Positions 55,025 through 63,172 are shown, counted from the first letter of the stretch. The stretch: 64,000 bases of DNA from Gemmatimonas sp. (GCF_027531815.1 NZ_JAPZSK010000006.1:248001-312000), one strand, 5' to 3'. Program-made: numbers and translations. The notes: a model not told the origin generated them from the letters alone.

Positions 55025-55495
55025 ATGAACGAAGCGCTGGAAACACCGTGGCGCGGGCGTATGCGGTTGTTGTCTGCCGATCGTCACCTGCCGCGTCGCA
55101 ATGAGCCGCTCACCGAACAGGAGCGTGACGCCATCGAGGCGTGGCTCACCAACGGCTCGAACATCATCACGTACACGCGTGGCCGACCGACGCGCGAGGG
55201 GCGCCCGGTCTGGGTGGTCACCACGCAGGGGGTGCTCATTGCCACCCTCACCGATGAAGGATTCGACCGCGTGCGGGCGCGTGCACATTGGGTGCCGGCC
55301 GAGCACCTGCGGCGGGTGGACATGGTCACCGACGCCGAGTTGCCGATGGTACGCGTTGTGACCATCTCGCGCCGGTTCGTACTGCACGGTGTGGACGTGG
55401 ACAGTGCCGTGCGCTTTGTGGCGCTGGCCAAGGCGGCCATGGCCGCCAGCGAGCCACCGCGCCGTGGTGTTGCCCGGACCACGGAGCTGCGCTGA
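55025..55495 (+). CDS. Unknown protein under a riboswitch-like leader
   Basis: A 156-residue soluble protein that I do not recognise. Two parts can be seen: an N-terminal helical region (LTEQERDAIEAWLTNGSN) and a strand-rich middle (PVWVVTTQGVLIATLTDEGF, then RVRARAHWVPAEHLRRVDMV and VRVVTISRRFVLHGVDVDSA) ending in an alanine-rich helix. The layout resembles small bacterial PH-like folds. It has no membrane segment, so it is not MntP, TerC or UPF0016. ATG 55025 is chosen for its GGAGGGG site; ATG 55019 is an alternative. The stop shares a base with the ompH-like start. Confidence 0.78.
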   Translation: MNEALETPWRGRMRLLSADRHLPRRNEPLTEQERDAIEAWLTNGSNIITYTRGRPTREGRPVWVVTTQGVLIATLTDEGFDRVRARAHWVPAEHLRRVDMVTDAELPMVRVVTISRRFVLHGVDVDSAVRFVALAKAAMAASEPPRRGVARTTELR

Positions 55496-56118
55496 TGCGC
55501 CCCTCACCAAATCGGCGCAGCCACGCGCGGGACCTGTTGCGTCATGGAGTGGCCGCCGTGGCTCTCGCCTCCCTCGCGCTGGTGGGCGAGGCGCGAGCCC
55601 AGGGCACGTCGTCCTCGCCGCGCGCCAAGGGCGCCGCGCCTCCGCTTCGCGTGGCCGTGTTCAATGCGCGGGTGGTGTTCGACTCCATGCCCGAGCGCTC
55701 GGCGGCCGAGTCGGAGTTCGCTCTCGAGCAGGCGAAGGCGCGCACACTGCTCAGCGCCGCCACCGATTCACTGCGCGCGGCACTCGACGAGTTCGTACGC
55801 CACGAAGCGCGCCTGACACCGCGGCAGCGCGAGGCGACGGCCATGCATCTGCGCGCGCGCGAGCTGCTGGTGGAGGAAATGGCCGCCAATCTCGACCATG
55901 TGATCCTCACGCGGCAGGCCGAACTGCAGCAGCCGTTGCGCGAGCGAGTACGTGCCGCCGTACGCGCCGTGCGACTGCGTGCCGGCTATGACCTCGTGCT
56001 CGATCGCTCGAACGATCAGGTCATCTTCGACGCCGACGACAAGGCCGATATCACGGCGGCCGTGCTGCGTGAACTGCGGGAGCAAATGCAGATCGCCCGC
56101 TCACCGAACGGACGGTGA
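55495..56118 (+). CDS. OmpH/Skp-family periplasmic chaperone
   Basis: A 207-residue exported protein: signal peptide (ending GEARAQ), then the OmpH-type start of the mature domain (PPLRVAVFNARVVFDSMPER, with the family VavfnsrrVf pattern), a long coiled-coil of about 110 residues (ALEQAKARTLLSAATDSLRA through LRARELLVEEMAANLDHVIL), and the return strand GYDLVLDRSNDQVIFDADDK. Skp-like chaperones hold outer-membrane proteins in the periplasm. It is translationally coupled to the upstream unknown gene (TGATG), so it is probably under the same riboswitch-like leader. Confidence 0.85.
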   Translation: MRPSPNRRSHARDLLRHGVAAVALASLALVGEARAQGTSSSPRAKGAAPPLRVAVFNARVVFDSMPERSAAESEFALEQAKARTLLSAATDSLRAALDEFVRHEARLTPRQREATAMHLRARELLVEEMAANLDHVILTRQAELQQPLRERVRAAVRAVRLRAGYDLVLDRSNDQVIFDADDKADITAAVLRELREQMQIARSPNGR

Positions 56119-56127
56119 GCGGGCGAT
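56092..56127. terminator. Bidirectional terminator hairpin
   Basis: ATCGCCCGCTCACCG (56092-56106) and its exact complement (56113-56127) form a 15-bp stem with a 6-nt loop. The ompH stop lies inside the stem. It sits between the convergent ompH and YccA genes. Confidence 0.85.
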
Positions 56128-56163
56128 TGCGACGTGCGGGGCGATGCGGCGCGGACTGCGATG

Positions 56164-56913
56164 TCAGTCGCGGCGCCCCTGCAAGCGCGACAGCAGTCGC
56201 AGCAGCTCGAGATACAGCCAGATCAGCGTAACCATGAGGCCGAAGGCGGCGAACCACTCCATCGCCTTCGGCGCCCCCATACGCGCCCCTTCCTCGATGC
56301 GGTCGAAGTCGAGCACCAGATTGAGTGCCGCAACGCCGGCAATGGCCACATTCACGCCAATGGCGAGCCAGCTCGTGCTGGTGAAGTAGCCGACCTGCAC
56401 CCCGAAGAGCGACAGCAGGAAGGAGCCGAGGTAGAAGAGGCCGATGCCGATGACGGCGCCCAGCATCATGCGCTTGAAGCCGGCCGTCGCGCGCAGAATG
56501 CGCAGGCGATAGAGCACCAGCACTCCCGCTGCGACCCCGAAGGTGAGCAGCACCGCCTGCTGCGGCAGCCCGGCGAAGCGCGTGTTGTAGAGCGCCGAAA
56601 TGGCGCCCAGCAAGATCCCTTCCAGCGACGCATAGATGGGCGCGGTCCACGGCGCCCACTGGGGGCGGAAGCTGGTCACGAGGGCGAACACGAACCCGCC
56701 CAGGCCACCCACGAGCATGGCGGGCATGACCAGCTCCGGGCGGCCGCCAGCCACCTGTTACCAGGTCATCGTGGCCGAAAAGACCACGACGGCCAACAGC
56801 AGCATGGCTTTCCCAGCCGTCCCGGCCACGGTCATGGCGCCGGGAGAAACGAGGCCGAAGGTCTGGCGCGCCGTGTCCGCGAAGCGCGAAAGGACTGGAT
56901 TGTTGGTACGCAT
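56164..56913 (-). pseudogene. Bax inhibitor-1/YccA homologue interrupted by an in-frame stop
   Basis: In one continuous frame the sequence reads MRTNNPVLSRFADTARQTFG, then PGAMTVAGTAGKAMLLLAVV and VFSATMTW, then a TAA at 56758-56760, then QVAGGRPELVMPAMLVGGLG and six further membrane segments to the stop at 56164. Together 250 codons match the usual length and order of the YccA/BI-1 family, in which the equivalent position is normally a tyrosine (W-Y-Q), so one TAC/TAT-to-TAA change would explain it. The family encodes seven-helix membrane proteins linked to FtsH or calcium leak. A GTG just after the stop could restart a 196-residue product lacking the first helix. Sequencing error is possible. 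Confidence 0.78.
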
Positions 56914-57001
56914 GAAGCGGGGAGCTGAGGGACAGGTTGCCGTGTGGCCGCCACCGCTCCGCCTGCCCGGCACGGGCAGCGCGGGACGGGGCACTCCCGG
57001 A

Positions 57002-58009
57002 CTATACACCAAGAACGCGGGAAACGATCGGCTCGAGCCCACCCCGCAGGGGATCGCACACGGGAACTCCCACCTCCTCGGCCACCCGGTCCCGGTATGC
57101 CAGCCAAGCCTCGGGAGACAGGGACGACGAATTGACCGATACCCCGGCAAGCTGCACCGCCGGATTGGTCACCCGCGCCGCTTCGAGATACTGGGCCGCG
57201 GCGTTGGCGAGTGGTGGAATGCGGAACTGGGGCCGGTGCTCGATGTGCAGGCGCGAGGCGTCGTGACAGAGCACGATCCAGTCGGGCTGGGAGCCGTGCA
57301 GCAGTCCCAGGGTGACGCCCGCGTAGGCCGGGTGAAACAGCGATCCCTGCCCCTCGATGACATCGTAATGCGCCGGGTCGTTGTCGGGAGACAGCGTCTC
57401 AGCCGCTCCCGCCACGAAATCCGCCACCACGGCGTCAATGGCAATGCCGCTCCCGGCGATCATGATGCCGGTCTGCCCGGTCGCCCGAAAGGTCGCGCGG
57501 GCCCCACGCGCCGTGAGCGCCTGCGTGAGCGCCAGCGCGGTGTATTTCTTCCCCAGTGCGCAGTCGGTACCCACCGTGGCGATGCGCATGCCGGTGCGCT
57601 TGCGCCCGGTGCCGGCGGCGAACCGCTGTGTGGTGTGGCGCACGTCCACGAGCCGCCCCCCGTGCCGCGCGGCGGCATCCACCAGGTCGGGGAAGTCGGT
57701 GAGCCGTGTGTGCATGCCGCTCACCACATCGAGTCCGGCGGCAATGGCGGCGAGCAGATCGGCCTGCCAGGCCTGGGGCAGCGTGCCGCCGACCGACGCC
57801 ACCCCAATGACCAGACTGCCGGCCCCCGCCGCGGCAGCGTCGGCCGGAGAACGGCGCGGCAAACCGAGCGAGACCGAGCACTCGGGAAGGCTCCACTCGC
57901 CGCACACCTTGTCCGGACACCAGTCGCGAAGCCCGGAGGCGGTCTTGGCGTCGGTGATGTGCTGGGCACCACCGAGGAAGAGCAGATAGGGAGCGCGAAG
58001 CGTGAGCAT
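57002..58009 (-). CDS. DUF1611 family protein (DgcN-like)
   Basis: A 335-residue protein of the DUF1611 family. The N-terminal domain opens PYLLFLGGAQHITDAKTASG and continues WCPDKVCGEWSLPECSVSLG; the C-terminal domain has a P-loop, TVGTDCALGKKYTALALTQA, then GQTGIMIAGSGIAIDAVVAD and DNDPAHYDVIEGQGSLFHPA. Some DUF1611 members (DgcN) are reported D-glutamate N-acetyltransferases encoded with a dipeptide-epimerase-like partner, which is not in this window. The start is ATG 58009. It is divergent from the aldo/keto reductase, with a 63-bp gap. Confidence 0.85.
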   Translation of the reverse strand: MLTLRAPYLLFLGGAQHITDAKTASGLRDWCPDKVCGEWSLPECSVSLGLPRRSPADAAAAGAGSLVIGVASVGGTLPQAWQADLLAAIAAGLDVVSGMHTRLTDFPDLVDAAARHGGRLVDVRHTTQRFAAGTGRKRTGMRIATVGTDCALGKKYTALALTQALTARGARATFRATGQTGIMIAGSGIAIDAVVADFVAGAAETLSPDNDPAHYDVIEGQGSLFHPAYAGVTLGLLHGSQPDWIVLCHDASRLHIEHRPQFRIPPLANAAAQYLEAARVTNPAVQLAGVSVNSSSLSPEAWLAYRDRVAEEVGVPVCDPLRGGLEPIVSRVLGV

Positions 58010-58072
58010 GGGGTAGAGTCTGGCACGTCCCGCACGATGCGGGAAGGCAGGGGGCCGCCACATATTTCCCGC

Positions 58073-59041
58073 ATGATCTCCCGTCGCGATTTCCTCGTTG
58101 GCACCGCCGGCGTCGGTGCCTCACTCGGGCTCACGCCCCAGCTGCTTCGGGCGCTGGCGGCGCTGCCTCAGGGCCCGCTGCTGCAGCGCGCCATTCCCGC
58201 CACCGGCGAGACGATTCCCGTCATCGGGCTGGGAAGTTCGGCGACGTTTGCGAGCGTGGCCCGCTCGGAGGACGTCACGGCGTTGCGGGCGGTCTTTCAG
58301 GCCATGGTCGATCGCGGAGCACGCGTCTTCGACACGGCGCCGTCGTATGGCGCATCGGAGGCCGTCGCGGCCACGCTCGTGAACGAGATGGGCATTGCCG
58401 GCAAGCTGTTCTGGGCGACCAAGGTGAACGTGGCCGGGCGCGGTGGCGCCGCCGCCGATCCGGTCGCCGCGCGCGCGCAAGTCGAGACCAGTCTCACGCG
58501 GTTCGCGCAGCCGAAGATCGATCTCCTGCAGGTGCACAACATGGGCGACCCGCCAACGCAGCTGAAGGTGGCGCGCGAGTTCAAGCAGGCCGGCAAGGTG
58601 CGGTACGTAGGCATCACCACCACCTTCCCCAACCAGTACGCCTCGCTCATCGATGTGATGCGCAACGAGCCGCTCGACTTCATCGGCGTGGACTACGCGG
58701 CCGACAATCGTGACGTGGAAGACGTCATTCTGCCGCTTGCCCAGCAGCGGAAGATCGCCGTGCTTGCCTACGCCCCGTTCGGTCGCACGAGCCTCTTTCG
58801 CCGGGCGGCCAACACCCCGCTGCCGGAGTGGGCGCGGGAGTTCGACGCCACCACGTACGCGCAGTTCTTCCTCAAGTTCTGCCTCTCGCACCCCGCCATT
58901 ACAGCGGTGACGCCGGCCACGAGCCAGGCGAAGAACATGATCGACAACATCGGTGGCGGCATCGGGCGCCTGCCCACCCCGGCCCATCGCGAGCAGATGA
59001 TCACGTTCGTGGATGCCTTGCCGGCGTTGCCCGGGCGCTGA
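58073..59041 (+). CDS. Tat-exported aldo/keto reductase
   Basis: A 322-residue aldo/keto reductase with a twin-arginine signal (ISRRDFLVGTAGVGASLG) at the N-terminus, so it is probably periplasmic. The (beta/alpha)8 active site is visible: aspartate and tyrosine in VFDTAPSYGASE, lysine in LFWATKVNVAGR and histidine in LLQVHNMGDPPTQ. The C-terminal NADP-binding region has TAVTPATSQAKNMIDNIGGG. Cytoplasmic members use NADPH, which is scarce outside, so an exported member is unusual. Ends 51 bp before tRNA-Ser. Confidence 0.93.
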   Translation: MISRRDFLVGTAGVGASLGLTPQLLRALAALPQGPLLQRAIPATGETIPVIGLGSSATFASVARSEDVTALRAVFQAMVDRGARVFDTAPSYGASEAVAATLVNEMGIAGKLFWATKVNVAGRGGAAADPVAARAQVETSLTRFAQPKIDLLQVHNMGDPPTQLKVAREFKQAGKVRYVGITTTFPNQYASLIDVMRNEPLDFIGVDYAADNRDVEDVILPLAQQRKIAVLAYAPFGRTSLFRRAANTPLPEWAREFDATTYAQFFLKFCLSHPAITAVTPATSQAKNMIDNIGGGIGRLPTPAHREQMITFVDALPALPGR

Positions 59042-59092
59042 CGACCGATCATTTTGCCGAGACGGCGGTGGCGTTCGCGCGCCGGCCGGACA

Positions 59093-59179
59093 GGGGGGAT
59101 GGTCGAGTGGTTTATGGCTCCGGTCTTGAAAACCGGCGTACCGGCAACGGTACCGTGGGTTCGAATCCCACTCCCCCCG
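59093..59179 (+). tRNA. tRNA-Ser (TGA)
   Basis: An 87-nt class II cloverleaf: acceptor GGGGGGA/TCCCCCC, anticodon loop CTTGAAA (anticodon TGA, reading UCA), a long variable arm (GCGTACCGGCAACGGTACC region) typical of serine tRNA, and T-arm GTGGG TTCGAAT CCCAC. The discriminator is G. CCA is not encoded. The start codon of the next gene begins 3 nt after the last tRNA base. Confidence 0.95.
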
Positions 59180-59181
59180 TT

Positions 59182-60228
59182 ATGAGCACTCCCTTGCGTG
59201 TTTCGTGGCTGTTGCTGTGCGCGGTTACCACCGTGGGCAGGGCGCAGCCACCGGTTCCGCGGGTCACCGAGTTGCCCAGTGCCGCCTCGGCGCTCCTGCA
59301 GGCCGTGCACGCCGTGAACGCGCAGGTGGTGTGGGCGTCGGGCCACAAGGGCACAGTCGTGCGCTCGCGCGACGGCGGAAACAGCTGGGAACGGCTCGAG
59401 ACGCCAGCCGGCGACTCGCTCGAGTTCCGCGACATTCACGCCGTGCATGCCGACACCGCCTGGATCCTCTCCGCCGGCAGCGGGTCCAGGTCGCGCATCT
59501 ATCGCACGACCAACGGTGGTGCCACCTGGCGCCTGCAATTCCGCAACGCCGACTCGGCGGCGTTCTACGACTGCCTCTCGTTCGGCTCGTCCAGTACGGG
59601 AGTGGCGTACGGCGACGCGTCGCAGCAGCGCACGAACATCCTGCGCACCGAGGACGCCGGACACACGTGGCAACTGCTTGCCCCCACGGCCGTCCCGGCG
59701 CCGCTCCCCGGTGAAGGGGCGTTCGCCGCCAGTGGCCTCTGCGTGGTGCACGGAAACGCCAACACGGTGTACATCGCCACGGGGTCGCCCGGGTCTCGGC
59801 TGTTCCGCAGTCGCGATGCCGGACGGAGCTGGAGCGTGGAGAACACGCCGTTCACGCGGGGGGGGGCCGCCGGGCTGTCGGGGCTGTCGTTCGCCTCGCC
59901 GCAACGTGGCATTGCCGTGGCCGGCGACATGAACCGCCTGCGCACCGATTCGGCGCACAGTGTCGTGGGAGTCACCACCGACGGCGGTCGCACCTGGTCC
60001 ATGCGCGCTCGCCCACCCCGCCCCGGCGCGCTCGCCGGTGTGACCTGGGTGCCCGGTGCTGATCCCGGCACCGCCGTGGCCGTGGGATTCGGCGGGGCGT
60101 TCTACACGCGCGATGAAGGGCGCAGTTGGATCACAATCACCACCGACGTCACCACCGGCGTATCTGCCGTGGGGCGCCAGGTGTGGATAGGTGGTGCCAA
60201 CGGCAAGCTGTGGCGCGTGGACTTCTAG
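59182..60228 (+). CDS. YCF48-like beta-propeller, exported
   Basis: A 348-residue exported propeller with a signal peptide (SWLLLCAVTTVGRAQ) and repeated blades of the photosystem II assembly factor YCF48/BNR type: TVVRSRDGGNSWERLETPAG, RIYRTTNGGATWRLQFRNAD, NILRTEDAGHTWQLLAPTAV, LFRSRDAGRSWSVENTPFTR, GVTTDGGRTWSMRARPPRPG and YTRDEGRSWITITTDV. Such proteins bind nucleotides or protein partners; in non-phototrophs their role is unknown. Its ATG is 3 nt after tRNA-Ser and there is no ribosome site between, so it may be translated from a leaderless message made by tRNA 3' processing. Confidence 0.9.
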   Translation: MSTPLRVSWLLLCAVTTVGRAQPPVPRVTELPSAASALLQAVHAVNAQVVWASGHKGTVVRSRDGGNSWERLETPAGDSLEFRDIHAVHADTAWILSAGSGSRSRIYRTTNGGATWRLQFRNADSAAFYDCLSFGSSSTGVAYGDASQQRTNILRTEDAGHTWQLLAPTAVPAPLPGEGAFAASGLCVVHGNANTVYIATGSPGSRLFRSRDAGRSWSVENTPFTRGGAAGLSGLSFASPQRGIAVAGDMNRLRTDSAHSVVGVTTDGGRTWSMRARPPRPGALAGVTWVPGADPGTAVAVGFGGAFYTRDEGRSWITITTDVTTGVSAVGRQVWIGGANGKLWRVDF

Positions 60229-60420
60229 CTCACACGACCGGCGTGGCGGCACATGGCGCGCACAGGCCATCATGGGATCCACAGGACCCGCGCCATTGCC
60301 ATTGCCTCCGCGCTGCGCCCCCGACTACATTTCCGCTCCGTCGTGATTCTTCGGAGCCAAGGCGGCGAAGGCGTCCAACCTGTTGCCCGGCAACAGATTC
60401 GCGGCGTCCTCGAGGGGTGA

Positions 60421-60510
60421 GGAGAGATGGCCGAGAGGCTGAAGGCACCGGTTTGCTAAACCGGCATAGGGGGTCAACCCCTATCGCGGGTTCGAATCCC
60501 GCTCTCTCCG
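60421..60510 (+). tRNA. tRNA-Ser (GCT)
   Basis: A 90-nt class II cloverleaf: acceptor GGAGAGA/TCTCTCC, anticodon loop TTGCTAA (anticodon GCT, reading AGC/AGU), a long variable arm (CATAGGGGGTCAACCCCTAT), and T-arm GCGGG TTCGAAT CCCGC. CCA is not encoded. It lies 1.2 kb from tRNA-Ser(TGA) on the same strand and just before a terminator. Confidence 0.96.
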
Positions 60511-60514
60511 TGCC

Positions 60515-60553
60515 GCGGGTCCGCCGGGTCTCCGGCGGACCCGCGCTTTTTTT
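60515..60553 (+). terminator. Rho-independent terminator after tRNA-Ser
   Basis: GCGGGTCCGCCGG (60515-60527) pairs perfectly with CCGGCGGACCCGC (60532-60544), 4-nt loop, followed by GC and seven T residues (60547-60553). It is the cleanest factor-independent terminator in the window. Confidence 0.95.
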
Positions 60554-60600
60554 GTTCCGGCTTTTCGTCGCATTCCGACCCTCTCCGGTCTGTGTCCTTC

Positions 60601-62058
60601 ATGACGGCTGCGTCTTCCGGCAAGCGCCCTCGCGTGCGCTTCGCCCCCTCGCCCACGGGCTTCCTGCACGTGGGCGGCGCGCGCACGGCGCTCTTCAACT
60701 GGCTGTACGCCAAGAAGTACGATGGCGATTTCCTGCTGCGCATCGAGGACACCGACCGCCAGCGCAGCACCGACGAAAGCACGCGCGCCATCTTCGAAGG
60801 CATGGAGTGGCTCGGCCTCACGTGGGACGAAGAGGTCGTGTACCAGGGGGCCAACGTGGCCCGGCACTATGCCGACGCGCACCGTCTGCTGGACGCGGGG
60901 GCGGCGTACCGCGACTTCACGCCGGCCAGCGAGCTCGAGCGACTGCGCGCCGAGGCGGAGGCACGGGGTGATGCGTTCAAGTTCGATCGCACCCATGCCG
61001 AGCTGAGCGAACACGAATTGGCCGAGAAGCTCGCCAGCAACGAGCCGTATGCCATCCGCTTCCGCGTGCCGGAGGGCACGACCGAATGGCCCGATCTCGT
61101 ACACGGGCGCATCGCCTTTCCCAACAAGGACATCGAGGACTTCATCATCCTCCGGTCCGACGGCACGCCGGTGTACAACATGGCGGTCGTGTCCGACGAC
61201 ATCGCGATGGGCATCACGCTCGTCATGCGCGGCGACGACCACATCTCCAACACCCCCAAGCAGATCCTGCTCTATCGGGCGCTCGGGGCCGAGGTGCCGC
61301 AGTTCGGCCACGTACCCATGATTCACGGCACCGACGGCAAGAAGCTGTCGAAGCGTCACGGCGCCACGGCGGTGGGCGATTACCAGCACCAGGGGCTGTT
61401 GCCGCAGGCCATGCTCAACTTCCTGGCGCTGCTCGGCTGGTCACCCGGAGACGACACGGAAGTGATGACCATGCCGGAGCTCATCGAGCGCTTCAGCGTG
61501 CACGGCCTGCACGCCAAGGCGGCGGTGTTCGACACGAAGAAGCTGGAGTGGATGAACGGCCAGCATCTCGCACAGATCCCCATCGATCAGCTGGCCACCA
61601 TCGTCGCGCCCATGGTGGAGCGCGCAGGCTTGGCCACCGTGGCCGACCTGCAGGCGCGTCACCAGTGGTTCTGCGGCGTGCTGGAGCTGCTGCGCATTCG
61701 CGCACGCCTCACCGACGAGATCGTGGCGCAGGCGCGCCCCTTCTTCGTGGAGTCGGTAGAGTACGACCCTGAGGCGGTGAGCAAGCAGTGGCGCGATGCC
61801 GCCGCCACCGCCGACATTCTCGATGCCACGCGGGAACGGCTCGCCTCGCTCGAGACGTGGGAGCCGGCGGCCATGGAGGAAGGGCTGCGCAAGCTCGCCG
61901 AAGAGCGCAGCATTTCGGGTGGCAAGATCTTCCAGCCGCTGCGCGTGGCGCTGACCGGCCTTACGGTGAGCCCGGGCATCTTCGACGTGCTGCTGTACGT
62001 GGGGCGCGAACGCTCACTGGCACGCATCGCCGAAGCGGTGGCCTACCTGAGGCAGTAG
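60601..62058 (+). CDS. gltX: Glutamyl-tRNA synthetase
   Basis: A 485-residue class I synthetase. The N-terminal HIGH-type motif is SPTGFLHVGGARTALFNWLY (H23, with GG for GH), GDDHISNTPKQILLYRALG follows, and the KLSKR motif (KMSKS equivalent) is at about residues 248-252 (DGKKLSKRHGATAVGDYQHQ). The C-terminal helical anticodon domain is complete. It charges tRNA-Glu (and possibly tRNA-Gln as substrate for an amidotransferase; not testable here). ATG 60601 is chosen over an in-frame GTG at 60592. The terminal TAG lies inside a palindrome shared with the convergent gene. Confidence 0.98.
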   Translation: MTAASSGKRPRVRFAPSPTGFLHVGGARTALFNWLYAKKYDGDFLLRIEDTDRQRSTDESTRAIFEGMEWLGLTWDEEVVYQGANVARHYADAHRLLDAGAAYRDFTPASELERLRAEAEARGDAFKFDRTHAELSEHELAEKLASNEPYAIRFRVPEGTTEWPDLVHGRIAFPNKDIEDFIILRSDGTPVYNMAVVSDDIAMGITLVMRGDDHISNTPKQILLYRALGAEVPQFGHVPMIHGTDGKKLSKRHGATAVGDYQHQGLLPQAMLNFLALLGWSPGDDTEVMTMPELIERFSVHGLHAKAAVFDTKKLEWMNGQHLAQIPIDQLATIVAPMVERAGLATVADLQARHQWFCGVLELLRIRARLTDEIVAQARPFFVESVEYDPEAVSKQWRDAAATADILDATRERLASLETWEPAAMEEGLRKLAEERSISGGKIFQPLRVALTGLTVSPGIFDVLLYVGRERSLARIAEAVAYLRQ

Positions 62059-62072
62059 CGCGGCGCTACTGC
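62052..62072. terminator. Palindrome containing both stop codons of convergent genes
   Basis: GCAGTAGC (62052-62059) and GCTACTGC (62065-62072) pair perfectly with loop GCGGC. The gltX TAG and the stop of the minus-strand gene both lie within the arms, so one symmetric hairpin can end both transcripts. Confidence 0.75.
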
Positions 62073-63127
62073 TTGTCGACGCTCTTCGGTTCAGCCTTGA
62101 GGGGCGCCGCAAGACTCGCGCTGGGTGCGCGCAGCCGCTCGCGTCGTTCGGCGTCGCGACGCTTGTCCATTTCCTTGACGATGCGCTTGAACTCGGCCTC
62201 GCCCATGCCGCGTTCGGACATGCGCTGAATGTCCGCACGTCCCGCGTTGATGCGCGCAGCATTGGCCATCCCCGCAGGATTGGCTGACATGCCGGCGGCG
62301 GTGGCGGCATTGAGGGGGAGCAACGCCAGCAGCGCATTGGGAATCATGACCTTCCCCAGGCGAATGCCCTGCTGGTCCCATCCCCACTTGTTGCCGCTCT
62401 TGTCGGTCTTGGTCCAGTCGCCGGGGGCGCGCCCGTACTGTCCGCGCCCCTGCGCCCGGTTGAGCGAGTCGAGCGAGTCGCGTGCCGCGGTGAGCATGCC
62501 GGCCATGATGCTGTCCAGCTTGTCGGCCCGGTCACCCGACGCGATGCCGGTGCCCCCAGCCCCGCCCTGTCCCACGGGACCACGCCAAACGCGTTCATCG
62601 GTGTAGCCGGGGCGGACGCCTCGCACATTGGGGTCGAGCGCGCCAATGCCGTTGCCCACGGTGCCGCCACTACCGGTATCGCGCGGCGTTGGGGCTGCGG
62701 GCGGCGGGACGGCAGGCCGGCTGTCGGCCTGCTGGTTGAACGGGAGTGCCGACGGACGCGGCACCGCAGGCTGTTCGGCCACCGGGCGACGCACTTCGGT
62801 AGGCGGCTCCGTCTTGGGCGGCACGGGCGTGATGTACGTGACCCGTTCCTCGCGGGTCGCCTGACCGTCGTTGAATTGCAGCCACTGCGGCACGCCGTAC
62901 CCCAGCGTCAGCGCCTGAATGAGCACGCCGCCCACGAGCACGTGCAGTGCCACGGCCACGGCCACGGCCCGCGGTGACCGCTTCTCGCCACGGGGGAACC
63001 CGGAGAGACGCGCCCCCAGTGAGCCCTTCGCCACGCGGTGTCTGCCCGCACCGGCACCATCCCCCCGCTCGGCAGGGCCGGACGGACGGCCGTCTGGCGG
63101 CGGCGTCTTGGCGGGAGGACGGGGCAT
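62066..63127 (-). CDS. Proline-rich single-pass membrane protein, TonB-like N-terminus
   Basis: A 353-residue protein. Residues about 1-50 are basic/proline-rich and cytoplasmic, a single hydrophobic helix at about 53-74 (RAVAVAVALHVLVGGVLIQA) follows, then a long proline-rich linker (PKTEPPTEVRRPVAEQPAVP), then a Gly/Ala/Arg-rich region and a helical C-terminus (AGMANAARINAGRADIQRMS through DKRRDAERRERLRAPSASLA). This layout is that of TonB energy transducers, but the C-terminal TonB domain is missing. I cannot assign a family. ATG 63127. It is convergent with gltX and 45 bp downstream of the FAA hydrolase gene. Confidence 0.7.
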   Translation of the reverse strand: MPRPPAKTPPPDGRPSGPAERGDGAGAGRHRVAKGSLGARLSGFPRGEKRSPRAVAVAVALHVLVGGVLIQALTLGYGVPQWLQFNDGQATREERVTYITPVPPKTEPPTEVRRPVAEQPAVPRPSALPFNQQADSRPAVPPPAAPTPRDTGSGGTVGNGIGALDPNVRGVRPGYTDERVWRGPVGQGGAGGTGIASGDRADKLDSIMAGMLTAARDSLDSLNRAQGRGQYGRAPGDWTKTDKSGNKWGWDQQGIRLGKVMIPNALLALLPLNAATAAGMSANPAGMANAARINAGRADIQRMSERGMGEAEFKRIVKEMDKRRDAERRERLRAPSASLAAPLKAEPKSVDKQ

Positions 63128-63172
63128 ACGAGAAAGATACTCGGATTTTTCGGTGGGAGGGGGGCCCGGCGG

